A model generated the notes under the pieces. That model was not told where the DNA came from and made no database searches. It saw only the letters and a program-made list of their open reading frames with translations. Of a stretch of 47,180 nt of DNA, positions 1-8,014 are shown piece by piece. The translations under genes and the position numbers were made by a program. Numbering within the stretch: position 1 is the first letter of the stretch; each line of letters begins with the position of its first letter. Location: NCBI GenBank assembly GCA_009695065.1, contig SIBR01000028.1, positions 1 through 47,180 on the forward strand, given 5' to 3'. Source of the DNA: Opitutus sp. (GTDB lineage Bacteria; Verrucomicrobiota; Verrucomicrobiae; Opitutales; Opitutaceae).

Positions 1-441
1 CGGACCGAGGTCTTGAAACAGGAACGGTTCCTGCTGACAGTCTGGCGAAGGCCGGGCGCTGGTCTCTGCTGTAGTTGCATGGTTCACCCCAACAACTTAA
101 GCAGGAATCACGCCCGGTCTTCACCTCGCGTATGAAATATCCGGGCTAGCCGTAGCCCTGCCCGGGACAGACTGTGTGAAAACTCGAAAAAGTGCTCATT
201 TTGCCATTCTGGGCGAAGCGAAGAATCCATGCCGTCGAGTGAGCCGAATGTGTGGATTCTTCGCTTCGCTTAGAATGACAGACTTTTCATACAGTCTGGG
301 GAGGGCAGGGACCGAAGGTTCGATCGATCCGACTTGTCCCGCTTCTCCCCAAGCGGGCTACCTCCGGTCGAGCCGGCAACGAGAGGCAAAGTTCATGACA
401 GCCTCTAACCGAGAAAGCAGACGCCGCGGGGAGTTTCGTCC
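1..441. other. Left-edge intergenic region with palindromes, no convincing gene
   Basis: No recognisable protein was found. Plus frame 1 is open from base 1 to about 134 and a minus-strand frame runs off the left edge from an ATG near base 86, but neither translation resembles a family and both are low in complexity. The right half is taken up by a nested palindrome (168-298) listed separately. A gene ending just left of the window cannot be excluded. Confidence 0.4.
168..298. repeat. Nested palindromic repeat (GAAGCGAAGAATCC family)
   Basis: The outer arms CAGACTGTGTGAAAA (168-182) and TTTTCATACAGTCTG (284-298) pair at 14 of 15 positions. Inner arms at 205-229 and 253-277 pair at 23 of 25. 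The element would fold into a long hairpin. A degenerate relative lies at 946-1064. This is a REP-like intergenic element; its short chance reading frame (176-463) is not a gene. Confidence 0.75.
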
Positions 442-915
442 GTGCCGGATGCCATCCGCATGAAGAAGAGACCGCATATCCCCCGGCTCGATGGTGGGCA
501 ACAGACGATCCTCCTCGTGGAGGACGTCGAACGTTCGGTCGCGTTTTATCGGGATAACCTGCGGTTGGAGGTGAAGGATGGTGACACGGACCGCTATGCC
601 GAAGTGGGCACCGGTGACGTTAGCGTTCTTCTGCTGGTGAAAAGCGAAGGCTCGATTGCCCCGATGGCCGGCGTGGCGGCGGCGGGAACGCCCTCGACCC
701 TGACATTCTCGATTGCGTCGGACGGGTACGATGCCTGGAAAAAGTGGCTGCTACGTCGGACTGTCGAAATCGAAGGCGAGAGGAGGTGGATCCATGGCGG
801 GCGCAGCTTGTACATCCGCGATCCCGACGGGCCGAGATTGGAATTCAAGACTCCGGCGATTACGGCGCCGCCAAAACCGACGCCGCTGAAGCCGCCGTCG
901 GAAGCGAAAGAGTAA
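442..915 (+). CDS. VOC (glyoxalase/bleomycin-resistance fold) family protein
   Basis: This 157-residue protein has the size and pattern of a single vicinal-oxygen-chelate domain: an N-terminal beta-alpha unit (VEDVERSVAFYRDNLRLEV, about residues 28-46) and a C-terminal SLYIRDPDGPRLEF strand typical of glyoxalase-like proteins, with a potential metal-ligand Glu. The GTG at 442 is preceded by GGGGAG at 8 bases; an in-frame ATG at 460 is the alternative start. The C-terminus is a proline- and lysine-rich tail. The substrate is unknown; the family includes dioxygenases, isomerases and antibiotic-binding proteins. It is isolated between repeat arrays, so no operon context helps. Confidence 0.8.
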   Translation: MPDAIRMKKRPHIPRLDGGQQTILLVEDVERSVAFYRDNLRLEVKDGDTDRYAEVGTGDVSVLLLVKSEGSIAPMAGVAAAGTPSTLTFSIASDGYDAWKKWLLRRTVEIEGERRWIHGGRSLYIRDPDGPRLEFKTPAITAPPKPTPLKPPSEAKE

Positions 916-945
916 GAGGGCGTTTTTAAAGGGTCACTTGATTGT

Positions 946-1064
946 CATTCTGATCGCCAGCGAAGTTACCGAGCGAAGGGACAGGCTTGGGTCATCCAGC
1001 GAAACATTCGCACCCGCGAAACGGCAGCGTAGGTCCAACTGGATCTTTCGCTTCGCTCAGAATG
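946..1064. repeat. Degenerate palindrome related to the 168-298 element
   Basis: The left end CATTCTGATCGCCAGCGAAG and right end CTTCGCTCAGAATG repeat the ends of the 168-298 palindrome in inverted orientation. The middle has diverged. It lies directly downstream of the VOC gene. Confidence 0.55.
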
Positions 1065-1090
1065 AAAAGTGGGGTTTTGGGACATGTTCT

Positions 1091-1244
1091 TAGCCGTAAC
1101 AATTCAGTCGGAGGGCGTTTTTTCTCCGAAAACGAAGGCGCTGAAAGGTGGACGGTGACCTCCGGGCGCCGTCTCCGAAGGTACGCTCGAAGAACGCGCC
1201 CGGAGGTCGCGTTCCACCCCAAGCCAACTGCATCGTTACGGCTA
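1091..1244. repeat. MITE-like unit 1 with TAGCCGTAAC ends
   Basis: The unit starts TAGCCGTAAC (1091) and ends GTTACGGCTA (1235-1244), so its termini are inverted repeats. Internal perfect 13-bp arms at 1157-1169 and 1196-1208 give a stem. It abuts unit 2: the junction TGCATCGTTACGGCTAAGCC reads as the right end of one unit meeting the left end of the next. No open reading frame of note lies inside, which fits a non-autonomous miniature element. Confidence 0.65.
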
Positions 1245-1566
1245 AGCCGTATCCATGCAGTCGAAAGACGTTTCCCGAGTGACCGGACGGACCCCAATTG
1301 GTGTAGAGCTGCCGCTGGTCGGCAGGCGCAATCTTCATTCTCATTGGGTCCGGTCCCCCGAAGCTTGCTTCGGCTTGGTGTAGCCGGGTTCGACGAGCCC
1401 GGAGAAACCGGAACGATGATCGTGGTTGAGTTTCCCGGGGTCGGCGACCCCGGCTACAGGATACGGTTTTCGGAAATGCCCCGGAGCTTGCTCCGGGGCA
1501 TTTTTTAATCGAAGAGTGGCCCGTCGGCGAGCGACGGCCCTACACTCCATTGCATTGCTACGGCTA
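1243..1566. repeat. MITE-like unit 2 carrying a nested second repeat
   Basis: The ends TAAGCCGTATCCATGCA (1243) and TGCATTGCTACGGCTA (1551-1566) are inverted. Compared with unit 3 (10993-11145, opposite orientation), the two match at both ends and are interrupted here after TTCATTC by about 170 bp (roughly 1336-1510), which contains the y-module. The y-module is found again at 11217-11319. One repeat family has therefore inserted into another. Confidence 0.65.
1478..1508 (+). terminator. Strong hairpin plus T-run within the nested repeat
   Basis: GCCCCGGAGC (1478-1487), a TT loop and GCTCCGGGGC (1490-1499) form a perfect 10-bp stem, followed by A and six Ts. This has the form of a rho-independent terminator for plus-strand transcripts. 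It is part of the y-module, so the repeat carries a terminator with it; the copy at 11217 has lost one arm and the T-run. Confidence 0.6.
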
Positions 1567-2379
1567 AGACGCTGATTGATTCCGAATCATTGCCGCCAGG
1601 GCGGCGCGGGCCCGGGCTTTGGCGGGCTCGTCGTGCTTGGCGCGGGAGGGCAGGGCGAGCCCGTGTTCGAACGCGGCCCGCGCCCGCGCGGTTTCGCCGG
1701 CGGCTAGGAAGGCGAAGCCCAGTTCCAGGTGGTGGGCCAGTTCTTCCGGCTCAAGTTCGACCGCACGGGAGAGATATCGCACGGCCTCGGCCGGCGAAGC
1801 ACTGGGCAGGCCGCCATAAAAGGCCCGTACCCACACGCGAGCTGCCAGGCCGAGTTCGCTCACTTCGTGGTTCCAGCGACCCAGCACATGATGAGACCAG
1901 GCGTAGTGCGGGTCGAGCGCCAGCGCCCTTTCGGCTTCCTCCCGGATGAGCCGGGAGTATTGGACCTTGGTGCGCGTGTCGGCAAAAAGGCTGAGTTTGC
2001 CATGGCTCACCGCGAGCGAAAGGACGTTGACCGCATTGCGCGGATCGAGGGCGACCGCGCGCTGCGAGTAGGCGAGGGCACTTTCGGCCGAGGCCTTTTT
2101 TTCGGCATCGGTTTTTAGATCGACGATCCGATCGGAATACTGGCGGGCGATTTTTTGGAGGATGGACGCGTTGTTGGGCCGCAGTTGGTCGGCCGCGAGG
2201 TAGCGATCGAGGGCGTGTTGCGAGTCGAGACTGGCCTCCGCGGCGCGGGCTTCGCGGAGCAGGGTCTCGGCGTCGGTGGCGGTGGCGAAAAGAGCCGCCT
2301 CGCCACCACCAAGTAGGCCGAGCAGAAGAACGCAACGAATCCAGCACATGTTACCGGATTTTACGCGTGAACCCATCAT
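1564..2379 (-). CDS. Exported TPR protein, RMD-like
   Basis: This protein of about 271 residues starts with a signal peptide (VLLLGLLGGGEAALFA) and continues as tetratricopeptide helices: a repeat around SQHALDRYLAADQLRPNNAS, another at ALAYSQRAVALDPRNAV, and the stretch EEAERALALDPHYAWSHHVL followed by GRWNHEVSELG. The last resembles the TPR core of regulator-of-microtubule-dynamics (RMD)-like proteins, which also occur in bacteria. It is probably a periplasmic scaffold. The ATG at 2379 gives an n-region before the hydrophobic core; the ATG at 2349 is the alternative. It is the last gene of the minus-strand run and the MITE-like unit ends at its stop codon. Confidence 0.75.
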   Translation of the reverse strand: MMGSRVKSGNMCWIRCVLLLGLLGGGEAALFATATDAETLLREARAAEASLDSQHALDRYLAADQLRPNNASILQKIARQYSDRIVDLKTDAEKKASAESALAYSQRAVALDPRNAVNVLSLAVSHGKLSLFADTRTKVQYSRLIREEAERALALDPHYAWSHHVLGRWNHEVSELGLAARVWVRAFYGGLPSASPAEAVRYLSRAVELEPEELAHHLELGFAFLAAGETARARAAFEHGLALPSRAKHDEPAKARARAALAAMIRNQSAS

Positions 2380-2502
2380 TTGGTTGCCTGCATTCTCCGG
2401 TCCAGGACGACATCGGGCGCCGGTCGAATTATTCAAGGGTTGCGGTGCGCATACCCGCAACGCTTTCGGTGACTTCTTTGGAATTCCTCCAAGGCGGTGA
2501 TT

Positions 2503-2548
2503 AATTCAGAAGCCAGGAAGCTAGGAATTGGTTCATGGCTTCTGAATT
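2503..2548. repeat. Palindromic repeat, AATTCAGAAGCCA family, copy 1
   Basis: AATTCAGAAGCCAGGAAG pairs with ATGGCTTCTGAATT across a short loop. Other copies lie at 38073-38119 and 39181-39234. This copy sits between the TPR gene and the terminal methyltransferase of the lipid cluster, where it might act as a terminator-like structure. Confidence 0.7.
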
Positions 2549-2575
2549 CTTCCTTTGGCTTGGTGGTTTTGTGCC

Positions 2576-3622
2576 TCATCGTGGAGGACGCCGGGCGGAG
2601 ACCGGCGCTACTTCGGGTTTGCGAAACAGGTAGTGGCTTACGAGCCACTCTTCGCCGCCGCGATAGCCCCAGAGTTCGGCGCAGCTCAGGTAAAACGTGC
2701 GCCAGTAGGCCCACCATTTGGCGGCGTGCTCGCGGCCGTAGGTGGCCGCAAACCGCGGCAGGATCTCCGCGCGATGCGCATCCATGTTCTTCAGCCAGTG
2801 CTCGGCCGTGCGCTGGTAGTGGGTGCCGTTGACCTTCCAGTCCGTGACGAGCCGGAGGTCGTCCTGAAAACACGAAAGCAGATCGTGCGCCGGCATCTGG
2901 CCGCCGGTGAAAAAATACCGCGACATCCAGTCGGTCGCGTCGCGGGAGACGAAATGATAGGAAAAACGCGCGTGGGTGAAAATGTGCACGAACAACTGGC
3001 CGCCGGGCCGCAGCCAGCGGGCGATGTTCGCGAGCAGCCGCCGATAATTCTTCATGTGCTCGAACATTTCGATCGAGACGACGCTATCGAACTGGGCGGG
3101 CGCCAGTTCGAGCACGTTCAGGTCACCCGTGAGGATGCGGAGGTTGGTCAGGCCGCGCTGGCGGGCGACGGTCTCGATGAATTCCCGTTGGGAGTTTGAA
3201 TTCGAGACCCCGGTAATCTGCGTGCGGGGAAACTTGGCCGCGAGATAAAGGGACAACGACCCCCACCCGCAGCCCAGCTCAAGGATGGACTGGCCGTCGG
3301 CGATTTGCGCGCGCTCGACATAAAGGGCGAGCATCGCTTCCTCGGCCTCGGCGAGCGACTCTTGGCCGGTGGGGTAGAGGCAGCCGGAATATTTCAAACG
3401 CGGGCCGAGGCAGAATTGATAGAAGGCGGCCGGCACCTCGTAATGCTGTTCGTTGGCTGCGGAGGTTTGCTCGGCGATCGGCCGGGTCTTGAGATCCGCG
3501 ACGTAGCTGGGCTGGTCGTATTGAGGCGTCTCGTCGCGGATGCGCTGGGCCAGCAGACGGCGGATGCCAATGCGAACCAGCCAGTCGGGCAGCAAATTTT
3601 TTTTGAGGAGGGCGTCGATCAT
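2576..3622 (-). CDS. CFA-synthase-like SAM methyltransferase (second copy)
   Basis: This 348-residue protein belongs to the Mycolic_acid_cyclopropane/CFA synthase superfamily in the shorter, coclaurine-N-methyltransferase-like form. SAM motif I ELGCGWGS is at residues 115-122; NEQHYEVPAAFYQFCLGPRL (58-77) corresponds to the HYDxxxxFF region of CFA synthases. It would transfer a methyl or methylene group from SAM, probably to an unsaturated acyl chain. The ATG overlaps the stop of the DUF1295 gene (ATGA, 3619-3622), so the two are translationally coupled. The same frame is open for another 311 codons upstream, but that part is antisense to the DUF1295 gene and not credible. Confidence 0.85.
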   Translation of the reverse strand: MIDALLKKNLLPDWLVRIGIRRLLAQRIRDETPQYDQPSYVADLKTRPIAEQTSAANEQHYEVPAAFYQFCLGPRLKYSGCLYPTGQESLAEAEEAMLALYVERAQIADGQSILELGCGWGSLSLYLAAKFPRTQITGVSNSNSQREFIETVARQRGLTNLRILTGDLNVLELAPAQFDSVVSIEMFEHMKNYRRLLANIARWLRPGGQLFVHIFTHARFSYHFVSRDATDWMSRYFFTGGQMPAHDLLSCFQDDLRLVTDWKVNGTHYQRTAEHWLKNMDAHRAEILPRFAATYGREHAAKWWAYWRTFYLSCAELWGYRGGEEWLVSHYLFRKPEVAPVSARRPPR

Positions 3623-4413
3623 GGGGCCGGCTGTTTCGGAAACCACGGTACGAACGCGCTCGTGGTTTGCTGGTAGCGCCGGTAGGCGTCGCCCTTGCTG
3701 CGCACGCTTTGTTCCTCGGTCAGGGGGATGCCGGTGACGCGCAGCAGCAGAAAAAGAATGGCGCCCGGCCCGATCGCGGCGAGCCAGCCCACGGGTGAAG
3801 CGAGCGCGAAAACGAAGTAGGCCACCCAGATCAGCCACTCGAAAAAATAATTGGGATGCCGGCTGTAGTGCCACAGCCCCACGTCGCACACCCGGCCGCG
3901 GTTGGCCGCTGCGCGCTTGAAGGCCGCCAGTTGGGCGTCGGCCAGCGCCTCGCCGCTGAGCGCCACCAGCCAGAGGATCGCGCCGGCCCACTCGAGCGGA
4001 TGCAGCGCGGGCGCCGGGTTGCGGCAGGCGAGTAGAAAGGCCACGCCGAGCAGCACGACCGAGACGGCCTGAAGCTGAAAGAAGCCGAACATCTTGGGCG
4101 CAAAATTGCCTGCCCAGTCCCGGCGCAGTTGGGCGTAGCGGGCATCCTCGACCGGATGATGGTGGGAAACGCGAACCAGCAAATGCGTGCCCAGCCGGAT
4201 GCTCCACATGACGGCCATCGCGGCCAGCAAGGCCCGGCGCAGGGGCCAGCCGGAGCCGAACAGCGCATAAAAAGCCGCCAGGGCGCCGAAGGCGTACGAC
4301 CAGGCGATGTCGACAATCCCATAGTTTTCGATCCGGCGCGCCGCCAGGTAGAGCACGGCAAAACCGCCGCACAGTGCCGCCAGGGCGATGAGCCCGAGGA
4401 GAAGCGCCGTCAT
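3619..4413 (-). CDS. DUF1295 membrane protein (steroid 5-alpha-reductase-like)
   Basis: This 264-residue polytopic membrane protein has about six to seven hydrophobic segments. The C-terminal block DVGLWHYSRHPNYFFEWLIW (about 179-198) is the hallmark of DUF1295 and the wider isoprenylcysteine methyltransferase/steroid 5-alpha-reductase fold. By family, a role as a membrane NAD(P)H-dependent reductase acting on a double bond is plausible, but the substrate is unproven. It is coupled on both sides by ATGA overlaps, to DUF2062 upstream and to the methyltransferase downstream. That supports a shared step, for example reducing a methylene or unsaturated intermediate made by a CFA-like enzyme. Confidence 0.85.
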   Translation of the reverse strand: MTALLLGLIALAALCGGFAVLYLAARRIENYGIVDIAWSYAFGALAAFYALFGSGWPLRRALLAAMAVMWSIRLGTHLLVRVSHHHPVEDARYAQLRRDWAGNFAPKMFGFFQLQAVSVVLLGVAFLLACRNPAPALHPLEWAGAILWLVALSGEALADAQLAAFKRAAANRGRVCDVGLWHYSRHPNYFFEWLIWVAYFVFALASPVGWLAAIGPGAILFLLLRVTGIPLTEEQSVRSKGDAYRRYQQTTSAFVPWFPKQPAP

Positions 4414-4970
4414 GGGATGGGGTGGGTGCGCGCCTTCTCGGCCGCGGCTCTGGCGGCGGTGGCCAGCCGCGCGTTTTCAATTCCGCGCAGGATGGGCAGC
4501 GAAATATAATAGACGGCGGTGGCCCAAAAGGGCACGAGGACGGCCCAGACCACAATGGCGTGCAGGGCGGTCGTGCCGTAGTCTTGCACGAAACGCAGCG
4601 GATCGTCGATCAGGAGCCGGCGCATGGCCCGCATCTCGAGCCGCGTTTGGGCGGCGCCAAAGAGGAGTTCGCCCCATTTGAACGAATAAAAGATGAACGG
4701 GATGTGAATCGGCGTAGAGGCCAAGTTGACGGCTTGAATGATAGGCTGGTTCAGTTTCATGAACACCCCCACGATGAGGCAGATTAGGGTCGTGGTGCCG
4801 AGAATGGGGAACATCGCGATCGAGCTGCCGATCGCGATCGTGAGGGCGATTTTCTGCGGCGTGAGACCCTGGGTCAGCTGGGCGACGATCGGATCGACCA
4901 CCCGCCGCTGCAAGAGGTTGCGCGGCGGCAAATCCGAAGTGGGTGGGATCACGGGGTCAGGAACGGACAC
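4410..4970 (-). CDS. DUF2062 membrane protein
   Basis: This 186-residue protein shows the DUF2062 pattern: a cytoplasmic N-terminus, the GLTPQKIALTIAIGSSIAMF segment (about 35-54), a PILGTTTLICLIVG membrane segment, a conserved NLASTPIHIPF turn and a C-terminal hydrophobic helix. The start is GTG at 4970. The function of DUF2062 proteins is not established; they often sit near lipid or glycosyl-transfer genes. Its stop overlaps the DUF1295 start (ATGA, 4410-4413), placing it in the lipid operon. Confidence 0.8.
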   Translation of the reverse strand: MSVPDPVIPPTSDLPPRNLLQRRVVDPIVAQLTQGLTPQKIALTIAIGSSIAMFPILGTTTLICLIVGVFMKLNQPIIQAVNLASTPIHIPFIFYSFKWGELLFGAAQTRLEMRAMRRLLIDDPLRFVQDYGTTALHAIVVWAVLVPFWATAVYYISLPILRGIENARLATAARAAAEKARTHPIP

Positions 4971-5073
4971 AGGTCAGCACGGATAACACAGTTTGGCCGG
5001 ATGGGAAGCCGGGTTGCGCCTGGATTCGCCCGAGGCGAATCTAGGGGTGCCACGGCCAGTTAGGTGATTATGG

Positions 5074-5478
5074 TCAACTCCGGGGTAAGGCCAAGGCGAT
5101 GACGACGACGCCAATCGCGGCGAGCGACAGCCCCAGCGGCCCGACGCCTTCGCGCCGGGCGGTCAGCAGGTCGCGGAACTCTGAGTTGGGCTGGCGCTGC
5201 GCCAGCTCGGCGAGGCAGAAGGCGGCCATCGCGATATTCCCGAGCAGCATGATGGCGACAAACCAGGCGGACCGCGCGATCCAGGAGGTGTGCTTGGAGC
5301 AGACCCAGACGAAGAACGTAACGAAGCCCCAGTAGGCATCGATCAGCGTGGCAATAAACCAGGGGTGCGTGAACACCTCGCGGGGCACCGCGAACAACGG
5401 GCAGCGCAGGCTCGCCCAGCTCGTGACGGCGAGCATCGAGGCGAGGATGAGGAGGAAGAGGGAGCGGAGGAGGAGCAT
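5074..5478 (-). CDS. DUF1475 small membrane protein
   Basis: This 134-residue protein has four predicted membrane helices. The segments ASLRCPLF, PWFIATLIDAYWGFVTFFVW and WFVAIMLLGNIAMAAFCLAE match the DUF1475 pattern (a PWF-ATL-DAY-GF core). No enzymatic residues are obvious and the role is unknown. It lies 59 bp downstream of the CFA synthase, with a palindromic repeat (5486-5541) in the gap, and upstream of DUF2062, all on the same strand. A membrane accessory role in the lipid pathway is a contextual guess. Confidence 0.7.
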   Translation of the reverse strand: MLLLRSLFLLILASMLAVTSWASLRCPLFAVPREVFTHPWFIATLIDAYWGFVTFFVWVCSKHTSWIARSAWFVAIMLLGNIAMAAFCLAELAQRQPNSEFRDLLTARREGVGPLGLSLAAIGVVVIALALPRS

Positions 5479-5485
5479 GGAAAAA

Positions 5486-5541
5486 TAGCGAGTAGCGGGT
5501 AGCGAGCAGCTGCGCTTCGACCGATTGGTCTACTCGCTACT
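5486..5541. repeat. Palindromic repeat, TAGCGAGTAG family, copy 1
   Basis: TAGCGAGTAGCGGGTAGCGAG faces TACTCGCTACT in inverted orientation. A second, longer copy lies at 19544-19620. The right end includes the TAG stop of the CFA synthase gene (5537-5539), so the repeat directly abuts or supplies that stop. Confidence 0.65.
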
Positions 5542-6880
5542 TCAAACTCAGATTGTTCGGCCGCGTGTACACCGTGTGCACGACCGAGATGTTGCGCATC
5601 GCGAACGCGGCCTCGCAGTAGCAGAAGTAGTAGGTCCATTTGCGCAGGAAACGCTCGTCGAAGCCGAGCGTCTGCACGGCGTCGCGGCGCGCTCGGAATT
5701 GCTCGTGCCAGAGTCGCAGCGTGCGGGCGTAGTCCGGCCCGAAGTCTGTCGCGCTGTGCAGCACGAAGCCGCCGGCGTCGGCCAGGAGTTGGCTGACGCG
5801 ATTGAGCGACAGCAGCAGCGAGCCCGGGAAGATATGCTTCTGGATGAAGTCGACGCCGTGCCGCAACCGGTCGTAACGGGCATCCGGGCAGGTGATGAAT
5901 TGCAGCGCGACCAGGCCGTCGGGTTTCAATGCACGATCGATGACCGCGGCGAATTCGCGCAGGTAACGGTGGCCCAGGGCCTCCATCATCTCGATCGAAA
6001 CGATCTTGTCGTAGCGGCCGACGAGGTCGCGGTAGTCCCGGAGTTGCACGTCGACCCGGTCGGCGAGCCCGGCCGCGGCGATGCGGGCGCGCGCGAAATC
6101 AAATTGCTGCTGCGAGATCGTCACGGTCGTCACCCGGCAGCCGTGCGTTTGCGCCGCATGGAGCGACCAGCCGCCCCAGCCGCTGCCGATTTCGAGCACG
6201 TGGTCGTTCGCGGTCAGCCGCAGCTGGCGGCACAAGGCGTCGTTCTTTTCCCGCTGCGCGTCTTCCAGCGAGAGTTGGGGAGCGTGCGCCGGCCATAACG
6301 CAGCCGAGTACATCATCGACGGGTCGAGGATGAGGCCGAAGAAGTCGTTCGATAGATCGTAATGCTCCTTGATGTTGCGCCGGGCCATGGCCCGGGTATT
6401 CGGCCGCAGCGCGTGTCCCAAGCGGTTGGCCAGCCGCAGGAGATTCAGGGCGGCGGTACGGGTGCGCCGGGAACCGGACAGCGTGGGTGCGTCCTCCAGA
6501 TTGAGGATGAACCAGGCAATCACCGCGGTGAGGTCCGGCGTGCCCCAGTCGCCATCGATGAAGGATTCGGCGAAACCGATGTCACCCGACCAAAAACATT
6601 TCGCGAAGAACGCCTCACGTCGCACCTGGACCTGCGCATGCGCGGGCAGGTCCATGGGCAGGGTGAGCCCGCCGGCCGCGGCGGGTGAACCGAAGTCGAC
6701 CCCGGTGCCGTCGGGCAGATCGATGCGCAGGTGCCCGCGTTTCATCTCGGAGAACGCCCGGACGACCGCGCGCTGCCACAGGGTGGAGGTCAACCGGCCG
6801 ACGCGCCCGGGGTGGTTCGCGTTGCGGGAGGGGTACACCAGGGGAAACGGGGCGGAGGAAGTGTGGGACGATGAACTCAT
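5537..6880 (-). CDS. cfa: Cyclopropane-fatty-acyl-phospholipid synthase family protein
   Basis: This 447-residue protein is full length for a CFA synthase: an N-terminal sterol-carrier-like domain (about 35-130), NIKEHYDLSNDFF (169-181), and SAM motif I EIGSGWGGWS (230-239). The later IVSIEMMEALGH and FIQKHIFPG motifs are also typical. It would methylenate or methylate cis-unsaturated phospholipid acyl chains with SAM. The ATG overlaps the DUF1365 stop (ATGA, 6877-6880). A CFA-like gene behind DUF1365 and an FAD oxidoreductase is a known bacterial arrangement, found also in operons for oxidative or light stress; related CFA-like enzymes make methyl-branched or furan fatty acids, so simple cyclopropanation should not be assumed. 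Confidence 0.9.
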   Translation of the reverse strand: MSSSSHTSSAPFPLVYPSRNANHPGRVGRLTSTLWQRAVVRAFSEMKRGHLRIDLPDGTGVDFGSPAAAGGLTLPMDLPAHAQVQVRREAFFAKCFWSGDIGFAESFIDGDWGTPDLTAVIAWFILNLEDAPTLSGSRRTRTAALNLLRLANRLGHALRPNTRAMARRNIKEHYDLSNDFFGLILDPSMMYSAALWPAHAPQLSLEDAQREKNDALCRQLRLTANDHVLEIGSGWGGWSLHAAQTHGCRVTTVTISQQQFDFARARIAAAGLADRVDVQLRDYRDLVGRYDKIVSIEMMEALGHRYLREFAAVIDRALKPDGLVALQFITCPDARYDRLRHGVDFIQKHIFPGSLLLSLNRVSQLLADAGGFVLHSATDFGPDYARTLRLWHEQFRARRDAVQTLGFDERFLRKWTYYFCYCEAAFAMRNISVVHTVYTRPNNLSLK

Positions 6881-7800
6881 GCGAGGTCGGAGGGCTGGAG
6901 CAGGGAATCGTGCGGACGGTAGAGCCCGCGCTGGTCGCCGGCCCGCGCCGCCTTGGCGAACCAGGGGACCCGCTTGATCCAGAGGCGCAGCGCGTGCCAG
7001 TGAATCAGGGCGATGATGCGCACGGTGATAAAAGGATATTTGATCGCGAACCAGCCTAGGTGGGCGCCGGTCAATTCGCGCCGCGCTCCCGTCAGCGTGG
7101 TCGTGAGCGTGCGGTCGGACCCGACAAAATCGTCAATTTGCACGGCGAGCCGTTCCGCCGGTGGGTGAAGGGTGAAATCGAACGCGACATCGACATCCGA
7201 GAACGGTGAGACGTAGAAATGCTTGGGCGTGCGGAGGCGGAAGGCGGCCGGCGAAAGGGGTTCCCGGGTCGGGCCGGGCGCCACAAATTTTGGCCCTGGC
7301 GGCGCGGTCTCGGGGCCCAGCCAGTAAGGCTTCATCTCCTTGAAGGTGTTCTTCACCTCGGCCAGCGCCGCCAGGGGGGCGCCGGAGCGATCGTAGCAAA
7401 AGTAAAACGACACGGGATTAAAGCCGTAGCCGGCGACCCGCGGCAGCGTGACCAGCATCACGCGTCCGTCCGCCAAGTCCACGCCCCGAGCGGCCATAAA
7501 AGCGCGGACGCGTTGTTTCAGGGAAGCCGGCCGGGCGGGTGGGGGCAGGGAGCCCGGGCCGTCGCGGGCCGGGCGGTCCCCGGTCCCGGCGTTGTGGAGC
7601 GGTTCCCCGGTGGGCAGGTAATCTTGGTCGCGAAACGAAAAGAGATTCGGGCGATCGACCGAGAAAAGCGCCAGGCCACGGTGCAGGGCGTCGAGTTCAT
7701 CGAGATCGATCGCAAAAAGGAAGAGGCGGTAGACAAAGCGATGCGGACGGGGCGAAAACCGCGCGTGCATGACGTGGCACTCGTAGAGACAGGAGTTCAT
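6877..7800 (-). CDS. DUF1365 family protein
   Basis: The likely start is the ATG at 7800 (MNSCLYECHVMHARFSP), giving 307 residues; the frame is open further upstream but without homology. Family landmarks are an N-terminal VMHARFSPRPHRFVYRLFLF, a GYGFNPVSFYFCYD block near residue 125, AEVKNTFKEM, KHFYVSPFSD and a C-terminal HWHALRLWIKRVPWF. DUF1365 has no firmly assigned reaction but is almost always next to a flavin amine-oxidase-like protein and a CFA-type enzyme, as here. The ATGA overlap with cfa indicates translational coupling. The 214 bp between it and the oxidoreductase gene upstream (7801-8014) hold no gene I recognise. Confidence 0.85.
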   Translation of the reverse strand: MNSCLYECHVMHARFSPRPHRFVYRLFLFAIDLDELDALHRGLALFSVDRPNLFSFRDQDYLPTGEPLHNAGTGDRPARDGPGSLPPPARPASLKQRVRAFMAARGVDLADGRVMLVTLPRVAGYGFNPVSFYFCYDRSGAPLAALAEVKNTFKEMKPYWLGPETAPPGPKFVAPGPTREPLSPAAFRLRTPKHFYVSPFSDVDVAFDFTLHPPAERLAVQIDDFVGSDRTLTTTLTGARRELTGAHLGWFAIKYPFITVRIIALIHWHALRLWIKRVPWFAKAARAGDQRGLYRPHDSLLQPSDLA

Positions 7801-8014
7801 GCGCGGTTCAGCGATGGCATCGGTCGGTGATACGGTTGGGGGAATGGGACGGATGCTCGGGGAGGCAACTTCATTTCGACCTAGAACGACTGCAAGCCCC
7901 GTGTCCATTCTCTGGCTTCCGCCAGGTTGCCGGCCGGACCCGGGGTCGGCGGACTTAACCGACCGCATCGACCACCGGCCCGTGGCCTGGCGCGGCATCC
8001 GTTTTCGCCGCGGT

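Noticed and set aside
1..135. Possible partial gene at the left edge in plus frame 1 or on the minus strand.
   Set aside because: Neither translation resembles a protein family, and both are too short at the edge to judge.
3623..4555. N-terminal 311-codon extension of the terminal methyltransferase frame.
   Set aside because: It is antisense to the well-supported DUF1295 and DUF2062 genes and has the low-complexity, Arg/Pro-rich look of a chance frame.
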